Of a DNA stretch of 64,000 nt, positions 36,823 to 49,735 are shown piece after piece. This DNA comes from Anthonomus grandis grandis. Taxonomy: Eukaryota > Arthropoda > Insecta > Coleoptera > Curculionidae. The stretch spans positions 37,603,623-37,667,622 of the forward strand of contig NC_065550.1 in the NCBI RefSeq assembly GCF_022605725.1. Reading direction: 5' to 3'. The position numbers and the translations under genes were made by a program. The notes beneath the pieces are model-generated. The model searched no databases, was not told where the DNA came from, and worked only from the letters and a program-made list of their open reading frames with translations. The stretch's first letter is position 1. Each line of letters starts with the position of its first letter.

Positions 36823-39800
36823 ATGGAGCGAGCAGTTAAAGTTTCCGGTATAGTCGCGTTAATATTCGTAATTCTGTTTAATTCGATCGCCAGTAATATC
36901 GTGCACAAAAAGTTCGAGTACAAATATTCGTTCAAGCCGCCCTATTTGGCCCAGAGGGATGGTTCGGTGCCGTTTTGGGAATACGGTGGAAGTAAGTTAC
37001 ACGTCAGTCGAAATCCGAGGCTAGTTACGACCTACGTGTCGTATCGTTGTGCTGGTCGCACTTACGTTCGGTGTATGTTTAGTTGCCCGGCCGTTGGTCC
37101 TAACTTGATTCGAAATTTTGACACGTATATAACCTAAAAATATTTTGGGGGCTCAGTTTTTTTCAAAATTGAACAGATTTATGTATGAAACTCGCACTGA
37201 TTCACTCTGAAAATGAGAAATTGATATTTGTTCATTGCTGCCCACTAAAAAAACTTTGCGGAAACCTAAAAATAACTTGGGCGCCCTAATAGAGTCTTTT
37301 AATTCAATTTTTACTTTATTTGGCCTCCCTGAATTATTTCAGATGCCATAGCAAGTTCCGAAAACGTGAGGCTGGCCCCCTCGTTAAAAAGTCAAAAAGG
37401 TGCAATATGGAGCAAGAATCAGGTGCCTTTTCAATTCTGGGAAGTCGATATCGCCTTCAGGATCAGTGGTAGGGGTAGAATAGGGGCCGATGGTATGGTA
37501 AGTGCTGGAGACTTTATATTAGTCTAAGGGTGGAGTTGAAAAAAGTGGTTTTTAGGCATTTTGGTATGTCCAGCAAAAAGGAGACTACGATGGCCCAGTC
37601 TTTGGATCATCAGAGAAATGGAATGGTTTGGCCATCTTTTTTGATTCTTTCGATAACGATAATAAGCACAATAACCCTCATATTTATGCTGTTTTGAATG
37701 ATGGGAATGTCGTGTTCGATCATGCCAAGTAAACAAGTGTGTTTTACCAGTAGTTTTTTCTTATTTAAACTTTGTTTTTTAGTGATGGTACTAATCAGCA
37801 ACTTGCCGGCTGCATGAGAGACTTTAGGAATAAGCCTTTTCCAACCAGAGCAAGAATCGACTATTACAACAACGTACTTACTGTACTCGTTCATAATGGG
37901 ATGACCAACAACGAGGCGGATTATGAGATGTGTTTCAGGGTGGAAAACGTTCATTTGCCCAAAAACGGGTATTTCGGCCTCTCTGCCGCCACTGGAGGAT
38001 TAGCCGATGATCATGACGTTATTCATTTTTTGACCAGCAGCTACGGTGCCCCAGGGGCAACAACTCCGGGACAAAGTGAGCATTTTTTGCAGCTTAGTGG
38101 AGTGTTTTTTAAGTCAATCAATCATATTTCAGCAATGAGTGAGGACCAACAGAAGCTTCAGCAAGAATATATGGATTATCAAAAAAAATTGGAGGAGCAA
38201 AAAGAGCAGTACAGGAAAGAAAACCCCGATGTAAGTTATCAAGTTAATTGTGTGTTCTAGGGTCTACTATAGGAATGTTAATGATTTATCTTTTTGATGA
38301 GGTACTTAAAAAGCCTGGAATAGGAATTTCAATTGCCTGGAAAGAGAGATTCAAATAATTCAAATTTAAATAGTTTAATTCCCAATTACAAAACAATCGA
38401 AATAATTCAAATTAAAACAGTACAAGTTATAAACACCTTAAATAAGTAGTACAAAAAAAAATATTATAAGATCCAATATAGAGTGATAACAAAATTTAAA
38501 ACAATAGCATAATTGTAAGAATATAAGACACACTAACCAAATGATAACAATCACAGAAAAATAATCAGGTATCATTCAAATTAAGAGAGGAACACATCCT
38601 TTTTTTAAAAACATATTCAGTGCTGCTAAAGATGTCGACATCTATAGCATTCATCTGATTATACCATGTACAAGCACGGCACAGTGGAGCTTTGCTGGAC
38701 AGATTTGTTAAGTTAAGAGAGGGATAACATATATGGTGCCTCCTTGTAGTGGCAGGAGGAACAAATAGAGGTAGCCTCTCTAAGAGCTCAGAACAATCAA
38801 TTTTATTATTGCAAAGTTTATATAAAAATATCTGACTAGAGAGAATAGTATTTTGCTTTAGTGACAAATAGTTGAATCTATTCAGCAGGTGCTCCTGTTC
38901 CACACCTCTTACTGGATATACTCCATCCAACTTAACAGAAAGTAACTTTAAGAATCTGCGCTGTACATACTCCAGTCTGTTAACATGATCATCATAGATG
39001 GGGAACCACAACATAGAGCCATACATTAATTTAGACTTTACTAATGAATTGTACAATACAGTCAAGCTGGATATATTCCTAAATTGAAAGGTGGACCTTA
39101 CTATAAACCCGAGGGATTTTAAGGCTGAACCAGTGACCTGTGCTACATGCTGGTTGAATGTGAGCCTCTTATCTACTTCAATGCCCAAATCCTTCACTGA
39201 AGAACAGTCTAGCAACTGAGAACCACTCAATATATATGGGTATAAAATCTCTTCATGAAGAATGGAAATTGTTTACATTTGTCACAGTTTAGGGGTAGTT
39301 TATTTCTTTCACACCATTCAAAGACCCTCTTGCAGCTTCAGGCAGTCCAGCATAGTACGAATGATACGAAACAACTTCAGGTCATCAGCGAATAAAAGAC
39401 AGAAACTCTCCATACAATCAACAAAATCATTAATAAATAGATTGAACAGCATTGGGGCGAGGTTACTGCCTTGGGGCGCACTACTCGAAGCCACGTAATA
39501 CTCAGACCTAAAACCATTAAATTCAACATACTGAAGCCTGCCAGTCGGATATGAGATGAAGAACTCCACCAGACAAGGATGAAATCCAGCCAAAGCCAGC
39601 TTCCGTGATCCAGCCGATCAAAAGCCTTCGAGAAGTCTGTGTACAGCGCATCTAACTGGCTTTTCTGATTTATAGCTAGATATGCTGTTTCCAAGAAACA
39701 AGCCATATTAGTGACAGTAGATCTTTTCTGAAATAAACCATGCTGCTTCTCTGTAATTATGTGCTTAATTTGAGGAGACAATTGATCGTGCACACATATC

Positions 39801-42800
39801 TCAAAGGCCTTTAAAAATTAGAGAGCATTGACACCAGTCTGTAGTTCTCTATTCTGCCATGGTCGCCACTCTTAAACACTGGATATATTTTAGCATTTTT
39901 CCACTCTTCCGGAAATGTATTGGTCTTGAGTGATAAGTTGAAGATTTGGAAGAGTGGTACAGCCAGGGCCGATGCACAATCACGCAAAAGAAATGAAGGT
40001 ATTTGGTCAGGACCCGCAGTTTCTTTGTTTTTTAACTTCTGCAAAGCTTTTCTTACATCACATACACCAAAATGTTGTCTGAACCATATGTATCAGATTC
40101 TTTGGGCTGAGCAATAGAGGATTCAACATAAACACTCCTGAAAAAATCAGAAAAAGCATTTACAATACTTTTAGGACCCACAACAGTGGTATCTTTATAG
40201 CTCATAGAACCTGGAATGCGAGAGTTGTTTCGTTTAAGGTGAATGAACCTCCAGAATTGCTTTGGATCACTCCGAATAGCTGACTCAGTCCTGGATATAT
40301 ACTCGTGATAAGCAAGATCCATTTTTGTTTTTACTACCCTCCTAGCAGCTCTAAAATCGTCATAAGCAGCAGAGCACCGTGTATGAAGCCATCTCCTATG
40401 TAGCCTAGACTTTAATTTTAATAATTTCCTAATTTCATGAGTGTACCACACAGGATATGATATATTTACTATTAGAGGCTCGAAAACGAGGAACAGCCCT
40501 CCGAAAATTATACTTAGGACTCTCATTGTTGGAGAGGAAATCTGTAACACTCTCGAATTTGACAAGATTCAACGAGATATTAATAGCAGGGTGATATGCA
40601 TCCTCAGTAACAAGGGGTTGGTCGTCCCTATCCGCAGAACACTGGCAGTTGGAGACGACTAGATCAAGCAAATTATTGTTGCAGTTAAGGGCATTGTTAA
40701 ATTGAGAGAGATTCAAAAACGCCATAAAATCCCTTAGGCCAGCAAGTTTAGTGTTACAATCATAAACATTATCCTGTATAAACCTCATATTAAACAACAA
40801 CAAAATATTTTGGTTCTGAATTGCTCTAAAAGAGGAAAGATAATCAAAGAGAGACAAGTAAATTTCTAAAGGCGAGTTTGGTGATATATATATAACAAAA
40901 ATATAAACACTTGTCTTGTTTACAGACACCCTGCAACCCACAATATCCATAGATGGTAGTATGACCTCCAAGTCCTTAAAATCAACCCTGACAGATGCCA
41001 AGTCATGTCTAACAGCAACAAGAACTCCACCTCCTCTTTTGACTTCAAGAGCCTCGAGATTTCGGTCCTTACGATACACTAAATAGTTATTTTCAAAAAG
41101 TTCCCGATCCCGTACACCATCCTGAATCCAAGTCTCAGATACACATATAAGTTGATAATCGCCACCGGACACTGACTTGTAGAATTCGTGTGCTTTGCTA
41201 TTAAGTCCCCAAACATTCTGGTAAATTGCAGAGATATCCCTGTTGGACAAGGCTATTGGTTTTTTTGTTTACGATTGTTATCCAAAGCCACAATCTTCTG
41301 GGATACATTGGAGTAGACAATTCTCAGATTTGACTCACCAGCCTCCGTACGCCTCTGAAGTTCTGTCTTCAAATTTCGATACTCCTGTTGTTGCTTCGGT
41401 GTTTTACCCATACTTAGAGACAGGTGTTTCAAATTAGTACTTGTTTTGAGTTTGACGGCGTTAGCAATCACCATTTGGAGACATCTTGAGATTTGGAAGA
41501 CATCTGAAATGGCTTGAAATGCCTGGAATAGAATTGAAAAATGCTCTAAATGTCTGTAGAGAAATTGAAAATAATGGACTTCATGCATTGAAATTCCTAG
41601 AAAAATTTATAAAATGACTCCAAATTTTTGGAGAAATTAATAGAAATGCTTAGAAAAATACAATTACAATCATATTTTGACTTAGAGACCTTTGATAATT
41701 TACTAGGTACTTTTTATGTGCTTTGCTATCTTCTTTATAGTGACTTGTAGGACTTAAATGTACTTGTTGACAATATGTTTGCTTCTATCAGACATTTTCA
41801 CCCCTTTAAACCTCCCTCTAACACTGGTCATATGACTCGCCAGGTTAACGATTTTCCCTTACCAATCCCTACATCCTCCCTCATCAAGAACTCACTTATA
41901 TACCTTAGCAAAAAAATTTACAACCATGTTCCTCTATGTATCAGACAAATTTAAGAAGTTAAGAGATTCAAAAAGGAATTAAAATCACTTTTATTATCCA
42001 GGGCATATTATAGCCTTGATTTTTTTAATGATACCTTTTAACCTGTGCTCTGACATCATCTTAGTGTTTTAGTTTTGTTTCCTGTTAAATAATTTAATTT
42101 ACTTCTTCTAAATTCTGTTTTATTGACAGTTTTACTTATTTTTTAATGAAATTTATCAAAAAGATGCTTTTTTTTTCTCAATCTGTTTTGTTATGATTAA
42201 TTTTGGTAATGTGTGTAAATGTTATGGTAAAGTGTTTTAGATGTTATGTTTGTTTGAAATTTGAAATTTAAAGTAAATTTGGAATTTTTTAGTTTTTAGG
42301 ATGCTGGTATACAAGATTTTGTTGTCTTACGTAATATAGCACATTTTCTTTCTTTCTTTCTTTCTTTTTCCAATTTTTTTAGATCAAACGTGAACCTGAA
42401 GACTGGTTTGAGTCGGACGACGAAAGGGAACTGAGACAGATCTACCAAAGCCTGTTGCAAATCCACGAATCCTCGAAGGAATTAAACCGAAAAGTGGACG
42501 AAGTGATTGGGAAACAAGTAAGTACAACCCCTTTAAACTAAACAAACGTTTTCATCCTCACACTCTATTTCAATTATTTAGGAAAGGACCATGAGTCTGA
42601 TCTCGCATCAAGCCTCAGGAGGGGCCGTGGGGGCCAACGTACCGCCGCCGGCTCAGGGACAACCCGCCTACTCGGACACCATAAGGAGACACGAGGTGGA
42701 CGCCCTGTTTAATTCCCAAAATAAAATCGACACCGTCGTCTCGGAAATCAGGAATTTCATCTTGGAGGTGAAGCAGCGGGTGGATACGGTGATAAATAAT

Positions 42801-45800
42801 CAAGCGAGAGCACCTACGGCCCAGGTGCAGTCGGTCGGTTACGATACGCAATCGTTAGTGAGCGAAATGAGGGACGGATTGAATCACGTTAAGGTCAACA
42901 TGGCGCAGGTGGGGTGGATGAATGAAATTGATTTTTTTCGTTTAATTTTTGAGGGTTTTTTTTTTTATATTTTAGATGGTGAATCAGATGAGCGCCAAAG
43001 ACGGATGCCCCAACGTGAGCTGTGTGTCTGTTACCGGTGTCTTATTGATCGTGTTGGTGCAGTTGGTTATTATTTTGGGTTATAATATTTACAGGTGAGA
43101 GGAAGTGATGAAGGTCGATTTTTTTGCTTTCATACGATTTTTGACTAAAATGCGGAAATAGGTGTCTAATGAATTTATTAGAAGAAACTGTGTTCTAAAT
43201 TTCATATCTCTGACTCTCTTGCTTTCAGAGATATAAGCACTTTGTCCCTAGAAATCACGATTTTTTTTTCAACTTTCAGGACTGATATCTCTATTTTTAA
43301 CAGTTTTTGGGGAAAATCCTGAAATAGGTGTCTAATGAATTTATTTGAAGAAACTGTGTTTGAAATTTCACATCTCTAACTCTCTTAGTTTCAGAGATAT
43401 GAGCACTTTGTTGCTAAAAATCACGATTTTTTTAAATAATTTTTTTTTTCAACTTTCAAGACTGATTTTTCTATTTTTAACAATTTTTGGAGAAAATCCT
43501 GAAATAGGTGTCTAATGAATTGATTAGAAGAAACTGTGTTTGAAATTTCACATCTCTAACTTTCTTAGTTTCAGAGATATGAGCACTTTGTCCCTAAAAA
43601 TCACCATTTTTTAAATAATTTTTTTTTTCAACTTTCAGGACTGATATCTCTATTTTTAACAGTTTTTGGGGAAAATCCTGAAATAGGTGTCTAATGAATT
43701 TATGGGAAGAAACTGTGTTTGAAATTTCACATCTCTAACTCTCTTAGTTTCAGAGATATGAGCACTTTGTCCCTAGGAATCACGATTTTTAAAAAAAAAA
43801 TTTTTTTTTTTCAACTCTCAGGACTGATATCTCAATTTTTAACAGTTTTTGAGGACAATCCTGAAATAGGTGTCTAATGAATTTATTATAAGAAACCGTG
43901 TTTAAAATTTCACATCTCTAACTCTCTTAGTTTCAGAGATATGAGCACTTTGTCCCTAAAAATCACGATTTTTTTAAACATTTTTTTTTTCAACTTTCAG
44001 GACTGATATCTCTATTTTTAACAGTTTTTGGGGAAAATCCTGAAATAGGTGTCTAATGAATTTATTAGAAGAAACCGTGTTTAAAATTTCACATCTCTAA
44101 CTCTCTTAGTTTCAGAGATATGAGCACTTTGTCCCTTGGAATCACGATTTTTTTTTAAATAATTTTTTTTAACTCTCAGGACTGACATCTCTATTTTTAA
44201 CAGTTTTCGGGAAAAATCTTGAAATAGGTGTCTAATGAATTTTTTAGAAGAAACTATGTTTGAAATTTCACATCTCTAACTCTCTTAGTTTCAGAGATAT
44301 GAGCACTTTGTCCCTAGGAATCACGATTTTTTTTTAAATAATTGTTTTTTTTCAATTCTCAGGACTGATATCTCTGTTTTTAACAGTTTTTGGGGAAAAT
44401 CCTGAAATATGTGTCTAATGAATTTATTAGAAGAAACTGTGTTTGAAATTTCACATCTCTAACTCTCTTAGTTTCAGAGATATGAGCACTTTGTCCCTAA
44501 AAATCACGATTTTGTTAAATAATTTTTTTTTTCAACTTTCAGGACTGATATCTCTATTTTTAACCGTTTTTGGGGAAAATCCTGAAATAGGTGTCTAATG
44601 AATTTATGGGAAGAAACTGTGTTTGAAATTTCACATCTCTAACTCTCTTAGTTTCAGAGATATGAGCACTTTGTCCCTAGGAATCACGATTTTTAAAAAA
44701 AAAATTTTTTTTTTTCAACTCTCAGGACTGATATCTCAATTTTTAACAGTTTTTGAGGACAATCCTGAAATAGGTGTCTAATGAATTTATTATAAGAAAC
44801 CGTGTTTAAAATTTCACATCTCTAACTCTCTTAGTTTCAGAGATATGAGCACTTTGTCCCTAAAAATCACGATTTTTTTAAACATTTTTTTTTTCAACTT
44901 TCAGGACTGATATCTCTATTTTTAACAGTTTTTGGGGAAAATCCTGAAATAGGTGTCTAATGAATTTATTAGAAGAAACCGTGTTTAAAATTTCACATCT
45001 CTAACTCTCTTAGTTTCAGAGATATGAGCACTTTGTCCCTTGGAATCACGATTTTTTTTTAAATAATTTTTTTTAACTCTCAGGACTGACATCTCTATTT
45101 TTAACAGTTTTCGGGAAAAATCTTGAAATAGGTGTCTAATGAATTTTTTAGAAGAAACTATGTTTGAAATTTCACATCTCTAACTCTCTTAGTTTCAGAG
45201 ATATGAGCACTTTGTCCCTAGGAATCACGATTTTTTTTTAAATAATTGTTTTTTTTCAATTCTCAGGACTGATATCTCTGTTTTTAACAGTTTTTGGGGA
45301 AAATCCTGAAATATGTGTCTAATGAATTTATTAGAAGAAACTGTGTTTGAAATTTCACATCTCTAACTCTCTTAGTTTCAGAGATATGAGCACTTTGTCC
45401 CTAAAAATCACGATTTTGTTAAATAATTTTTTTTTTCAACTTTCAGGACTGATATCTCTATTTTTAACCGTTTTTGGGGAAAATCCTGAAATAGGTGTCT
45501 AATGAATTTATTAGAAGAAACTGTGTTTGAAATTTCACATCTCTAACTCTCTTAGTTTCAGAGATATGAGCACTTTGTCCCTAAAAATCACGATTTTGTT
45601 AAATAATTTTTTTTTTCAACTTTCAGGACTGATATCTCTATTTTTAACCGTTTTTGGGGAAAATCCTGAAATAGGTGTCTAATGAATTGATTAGAAGAAA
45701 CTGTGTTTGAAATTTCACATCTCTAACTTTCTTAGTTTCAGAGATATGAGCACTTTGTCCCTAAAAATCACCATTTTTTAAATAATTTTTTTTTTCAACT

Positions 45801-48800
45801 TTCAGGACTGATATCTCTATTTTTAACAGTTTTTGGGGAAAATCCTGAAATAGGTGTCTAATGAATTTATGGGAAGAAACTGTGTTTGAAATTTCACATC
45901 TCTAACTTTCTTAGTTTCAGAGATATGAGCACTTTGTCCCTAAAAATCACGATTTTGTTAAATAATTTTTTTTTTCAACTTTCAGGACTGATATCTCTAT
46001 TTTTAACCGTTTTTGGGGAAAATCCTGAAATAGGTGTCTAATGAATTGATTAGAAGAAACTGTCTTTGAAATTTCACATCTCTAACTCTCTTAGTTTCAG
46101 AGATATGAGCACTTTGTCCCTAAAAATCACGATTTTGTTAAATAATTTTTTTTTTCAACTTTCAGGACTGATATCTCTATTTTTAACCGTTTTTGGGGAA
46201 AATCCTGAAATAGGTGTCTAATGAATTGATTAGAAGAAACTGTGTTTGAAATTTCACATCTCTAACTCTCTTAGTTTCAGAGATATGAGCACTTTGTCCC
46301 TAGGAATCACGATTTTAAAAAAAAAAATTTTTTTTTTTCAACTCTCAGGACTGATATCTCTATTTTTAACAGTTTTTGGGGAAAATCCTGAAATAGGTGT
46401 CTAATGAATTTATGGGAAGAAACTGTGTTTGAAATTTCACATCTCTAACTTTCTTAGTTTCAGAGATATGAGCACTTTGTCCCTAAAAATCACGATTTTG
46501 TTAAATAATTTTTTTTTTCAACTTTCAGGACTGATATCTCTATTTTTAACCGTTTTTGGGGAAAATCCTGAAATAGGTGTCTAATGAATTGATTAGAAGA
46601 AACTGTGTTTGAAATTTCACATCTCTAACTCTCTTAGTTTCAGAGATATGAGCACTTTGTCCCTAAAAATCACGATTTTGTTAAATAATTTTTTTTTTCA
46701 ACTTTCAGGACTGATATCTCTATTTTTAACCGTTTTTGGGGAAAATCCTGAAATAGGTGTCTAATGAATTGATTAGAAGAAACTGTGTTTGAAATTTCAC
46801 ATCTCTAACTTTCTTAGTTTCAGAGATATGAGCACTTTGTCCCTAAAAATCACCATTTTTTTAAATAATTTTTTTTTCAACTTTCAGGACTGATATCTCC
46901 ATTTTTAACAATTTTTGGGAAAAATTCTGAAATAGGTGTCTAATGAATTGATTAGAAGAAACTGTGTTTGAAATTTTACATCTCTAACTCTCTTAGTTTC
47001 AGAGATATGAGCACTTTGTCCCTAAAAATCACCATTTTTTAAATAATTTTTTTTTTTCAACTTTCAGGACTGATATCTCTATTTTTAACAGTTTTTGGGG
47101 AAAATCCTGAAATAGGTGTCTAATGAATTTATAAGAAGAAACTGTGTTTGAAATTTGACATCTCTAGCTCTCTTAGTTTCAGAGATATGAGCACTTTGTC
47201 CCTAGAAATCACGATTTTTTTACAGAATTTTTTTTTTTCAACTTTCAGGACCGATATCTCTATTTTTAAGAGTTTTTGGGGAAAATCCTGAAATAGGTGT
47301 CTAAAGATTTTATTAGAAGAAACTGTGTTTGAAATTTCACATCTCTAACTCTCTTAGTTTCAGAGATATGAGCACTTTGTCGCTAAAAATCACGATTTTT
47401 TTAAGGAATTTTTTTTTTCAACTTTTAAGACTGACATCTCTATTTTTAACAGTTTTTGGGAAAAATCCTGAAATAGGTGTCTAATGAATTTTTTAGAAGA
47501 AACTGTGTTTGAAATTTCACATCTCTGACTCTCTTAGTTTCAGAGATATGAGCACTTTGTCCCTAAAAATCACGATTTTTTTTTATGAATTTTTTTTTCA
47601 ACTTTCAGGACTGATATCTCTCTTTTTAACAGTTTTGGGGGAAAATCCTGAAATAGGTGTCTAATGAATTTTTTAGAAGAAACTGTGTTTGAAATTTCAC
47701 ATCTCTAACTCTCTTAGTTTCAGAGATATGAGCACTTTGTCCCTAAAAATCTGATTTTTTTAAACATTTTTTTTTCAATTTGCAGAACTGATATCTTTAT
47801 TTTTAACAGTTTTTGGGGAAAATCCTGAAATAGGTGTCTAATGAATTTATTAGAAGAAACTGTGTTTGAAATTTCACATCTCTGACTCTCTTAGTTTCAG
47901 AGATATGAACACTTTGTCCCTAAAAATCACGATTTTTTTAAAGAATCTTTTTTTCAACTTTTAGGACTAATATCTCTATTTTTAACAGTTTTTGGGGAAA
48001 ATCCTGAAATAGGTGTCTAAAGATTTTATTAGAAGAAACTGTGTTTGAAAATTCACATCTCTGACTCTCTTAGTTTCAGAGATATGAGCACTTTGTCCCT
48101 AAAAATCACGATTTTTTTAAATAATTTTTTTTTTCAACTTTCAGGACTGATATCTCTATTTTTAACAGTTTTTGGGGAAAATCCTGAAATAGGTGTCTAA
48201 TGAATTTATTAGAAGAAACTGTGTTTAAAATTTCACATCTCTAACTCTCTTAGTTTCAGAGATATGAGCACTTTGTCCCTAGGAATCACGATTTTTAAAA
48301 AAAAAATTTTTTTTTTTCAACTCTCAGGACTGATATCTCAATTTTTAACAGTTTTTGAGGACAATCCTGAAATAGGTGTCTAATGAATTTATTATAAGAA
48401 ACCGTGTTTAAAATTTCACATCTCTAACTCTCTTAGTTTCAGAGATATGAGCACTTTGTCCCTAAAAATCACGATTTTTTTAAACATTTTTTTTTTCAAC
48501 TTTCAGGACTGATATCTCTATTTTTAACAGTTTTTGGGGAAAATCCTAAAATAGGTGTCTAATGAATTTATTAGAAGAAACTGTGTTTGAAATTTCACAT
48601 CTCTAACTCTCTTAGTTTCAGAGATATGAGCACTTTGTCTCTAAAAATCACGATTTTTTTAAATAATTTTTTTTTCAACTTTCAGGACTGATATCTCTAT
48701 TTTTAAGAGTTTTTGGGGAAAATCCTGAAATAGGTGTCTAATGAATTTATTAGAAGAAACTGTGTTTGAAATTTCACATCTCTAACTCTCTTAGTTTCAG

Positions 48801-49735
48801 AGATATGAGCACGTTGTCCCTAAAAATCACGATTTTTAAAAAAAAAAAAAATTTTTCAACCTTCAGGACTGATATCTCTATTTTTAACAGTTTTTGGGAA
48901 AAATCCTGAAATAGGTGTCTAATGAATTTTTTAGAAGAAACTGTGTTTGAAATTTCACATCTCTGACTCTCTTAGTTTCAGAGATATGAGCACTTTGTCT
49001 CTAAAAATCACGATTTTCTTAAATAATTTTTTTTTCAACTTTCAGGACTGATATCTCTATTTTTAAGAGTTTTTGGGGAAAATCCTGAAATAGGTGTCTA
49101 ATGAATTTATTAGAAGAAACTGTGTTTGAAATTTCATATCTCTAACTCTCTTAGTTTCAGAGATATGAGCACTTTGTCTCTAAAAATCACGATTTTTTTT
49201 AAATAATTTTTTTTTTCAACTTACAGGACTGATATCTCTATTTTTAAAAGTTTTGGGGGAAAACCCTAAAATAGGTGTCCAATGCATTTACTAGAAAAAA
49301 TTGTGTTCCAAATTTCACATGTGTAACTCTGATGGTTTTAGAAAAATGAGTATTTTGTTCCATGGAATATTAATTTTTTTATAATAGGATATATTATACC
49401 TAACTTCCAAGGCTAATTTTTCCATATTGAACAGCGTTTAGAGAAGACCTTAAAATAAAACTAATATATGTATTTATAGAAGAGATTATGTTCAAAATTT
49501 CACATCTCTGACTCTCCTAATTTCAGAGATATGGGACACTTCGTCACTAGAAATCCCATTAATTTTTTTATGAGGAAAACCCTGAAACAGGTTTTTAATG
49601 AATCTAATAGAACAAGCTGTGCTCCAAATTCATACCTCTAACTCTCTTATTATTAAATTATTAGCAAAATACTAATTTTTTTATCTGGTCATTTTTAGGG
49701 ACAGCAAAGACAGCCAATCGAAGAAATTCTACTAA
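36823..49735 (+). CDS. ergic53: ERGIC-53 (LMAN1-type) L-type lectin cargo receptor
   Basis: Exons: 36823-36991, 37343-37497, 37556-37728, 37783-38075, 38133-38230, 42383-42517, 42582-42908, 42976-43094, 49699-49735; 1506 nt, 501 aa. It is a mannose-binding type I membrane protein that carries glycoproteins from ER to Golgi. Signal peptide (about 1-24: VSGIVALIFVILFNSIAS), L-type lectin domain (about 30-255: FEYKYSFKPPYLAQRDGS, VPFQFWEVDIAFRISG, GMAFWY, FFDSFDNDNKHNNPHIY, GYFGLSAATGGLADDHDV), coiled-coil stalk (DQQKLQQEYMDYQKKLEEQK), one membrane span (VSVTGVLLIVLVQLVIILGY) and a short tail ending KKFY, the usual ER-exit/retrieval signal (KKFF in vertebrates). Intron 5 carries a LINE and intron 8 a 6.5-kb satellite. 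Polyadenylation signals AATAAA near 50040 and 50065. Confidence 0.96.
38300..41588 (-). mobile_element. Decayed Jockey-like LINE (endonuclease + RT) in ERGIC-53 intron 5
   Basis: Antisense to ERGIC-53. Right to left: a short upstream frame (41588-41253), an AP-endonuclease-like domain starting ISAIYQNVWGLNSKAHEFY with VSETWI and GGGVLVAVR (41250-40435), the linker (40565-40053), RT pieces ETAGPDQIPSFLLRD (40044-39811), TDFSKAFDRLDH (39793-39377) and SSAPQGSNLAPMLFNLFIND plus FADDLKLFR (39593-39318), then the C-terminal region (39230-38565). At least five frame changes or stops separate these, so it is dead. It is more complete than the LINE at 22-24 kb and of the same general clade (DDLKLF-type). 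The 3' end lies near 38400 or somewhat left of it; I cannot fix it exactly. Confidence 0.85.
41780..42050 (+). mobile_element. LINE RT C-terminal scrap
   Basis: The translation includes NTGHMTRQVNDFPLPIPTSS, then LIKNSLIYLSKKIYNHVPL, and after a stop KRFKKELKSLLLSRAYYSL. This matches the usual end of Jockey/R1-type polyproteins (H-TR------P-t---NSl-y---k-yN-lP, then FK--L--LL---YYS--EF). One stop interrupts it. It is opposite in orientation to the neighbouring LINE, so it is a separate insertion. Confidence 0.65.
42347..42371. repeat. (TTTC)n microsatellite
   Basis: About five TTTC units sit immediately upstream of the ERGIC-53 exon 6 acceptor (AG at 42381-42382) and probably contribute to its polypyrimidine tract. 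Confidence 0.85.
43140..49400. repeat. About 180-bp satellite array filling ERGIC-53 intron 8, about 35 copies
   Basis: The phase marker GAAATAGGTGTCTAATGAATT recurs at 43155, 43321, 43501, 43680, 43863, 44042, 44221 and so on at about 179-183 bp. Each unit contains CAGAGATATGAGCACTTTGT, ATCACGATTTTT, a T tract, TTCAACTTTCAGGACTGATA and TTTTTAACAGTTTTTGGGG. A variant with TCTCAATTTTTAACAG and GAGGACAATCCTG appears near 43840, 44740 and 48345. The first two are about 900 bp apart, so a five-unit block has been duplicated. Outermost copies (before 43300, after 49240) are diverged. Traces continue to about 49680. Confidence 0.97.

Noticed and set aside
10060..49400. CRISPR array or bacterial origin for the regular repeats
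   Set aside because: Monomers are 180 and 366 bp without short repeat/unique spacer structure, and the window is clearly eukaryotic (spliced genes).
43095..49698. Recursive (ratchet) splice sites in the satellite intron
   Set aside because: Ratchet points need AG immediately followed by GTAAGT-like sequence. The satellite reads AG|GACTG.
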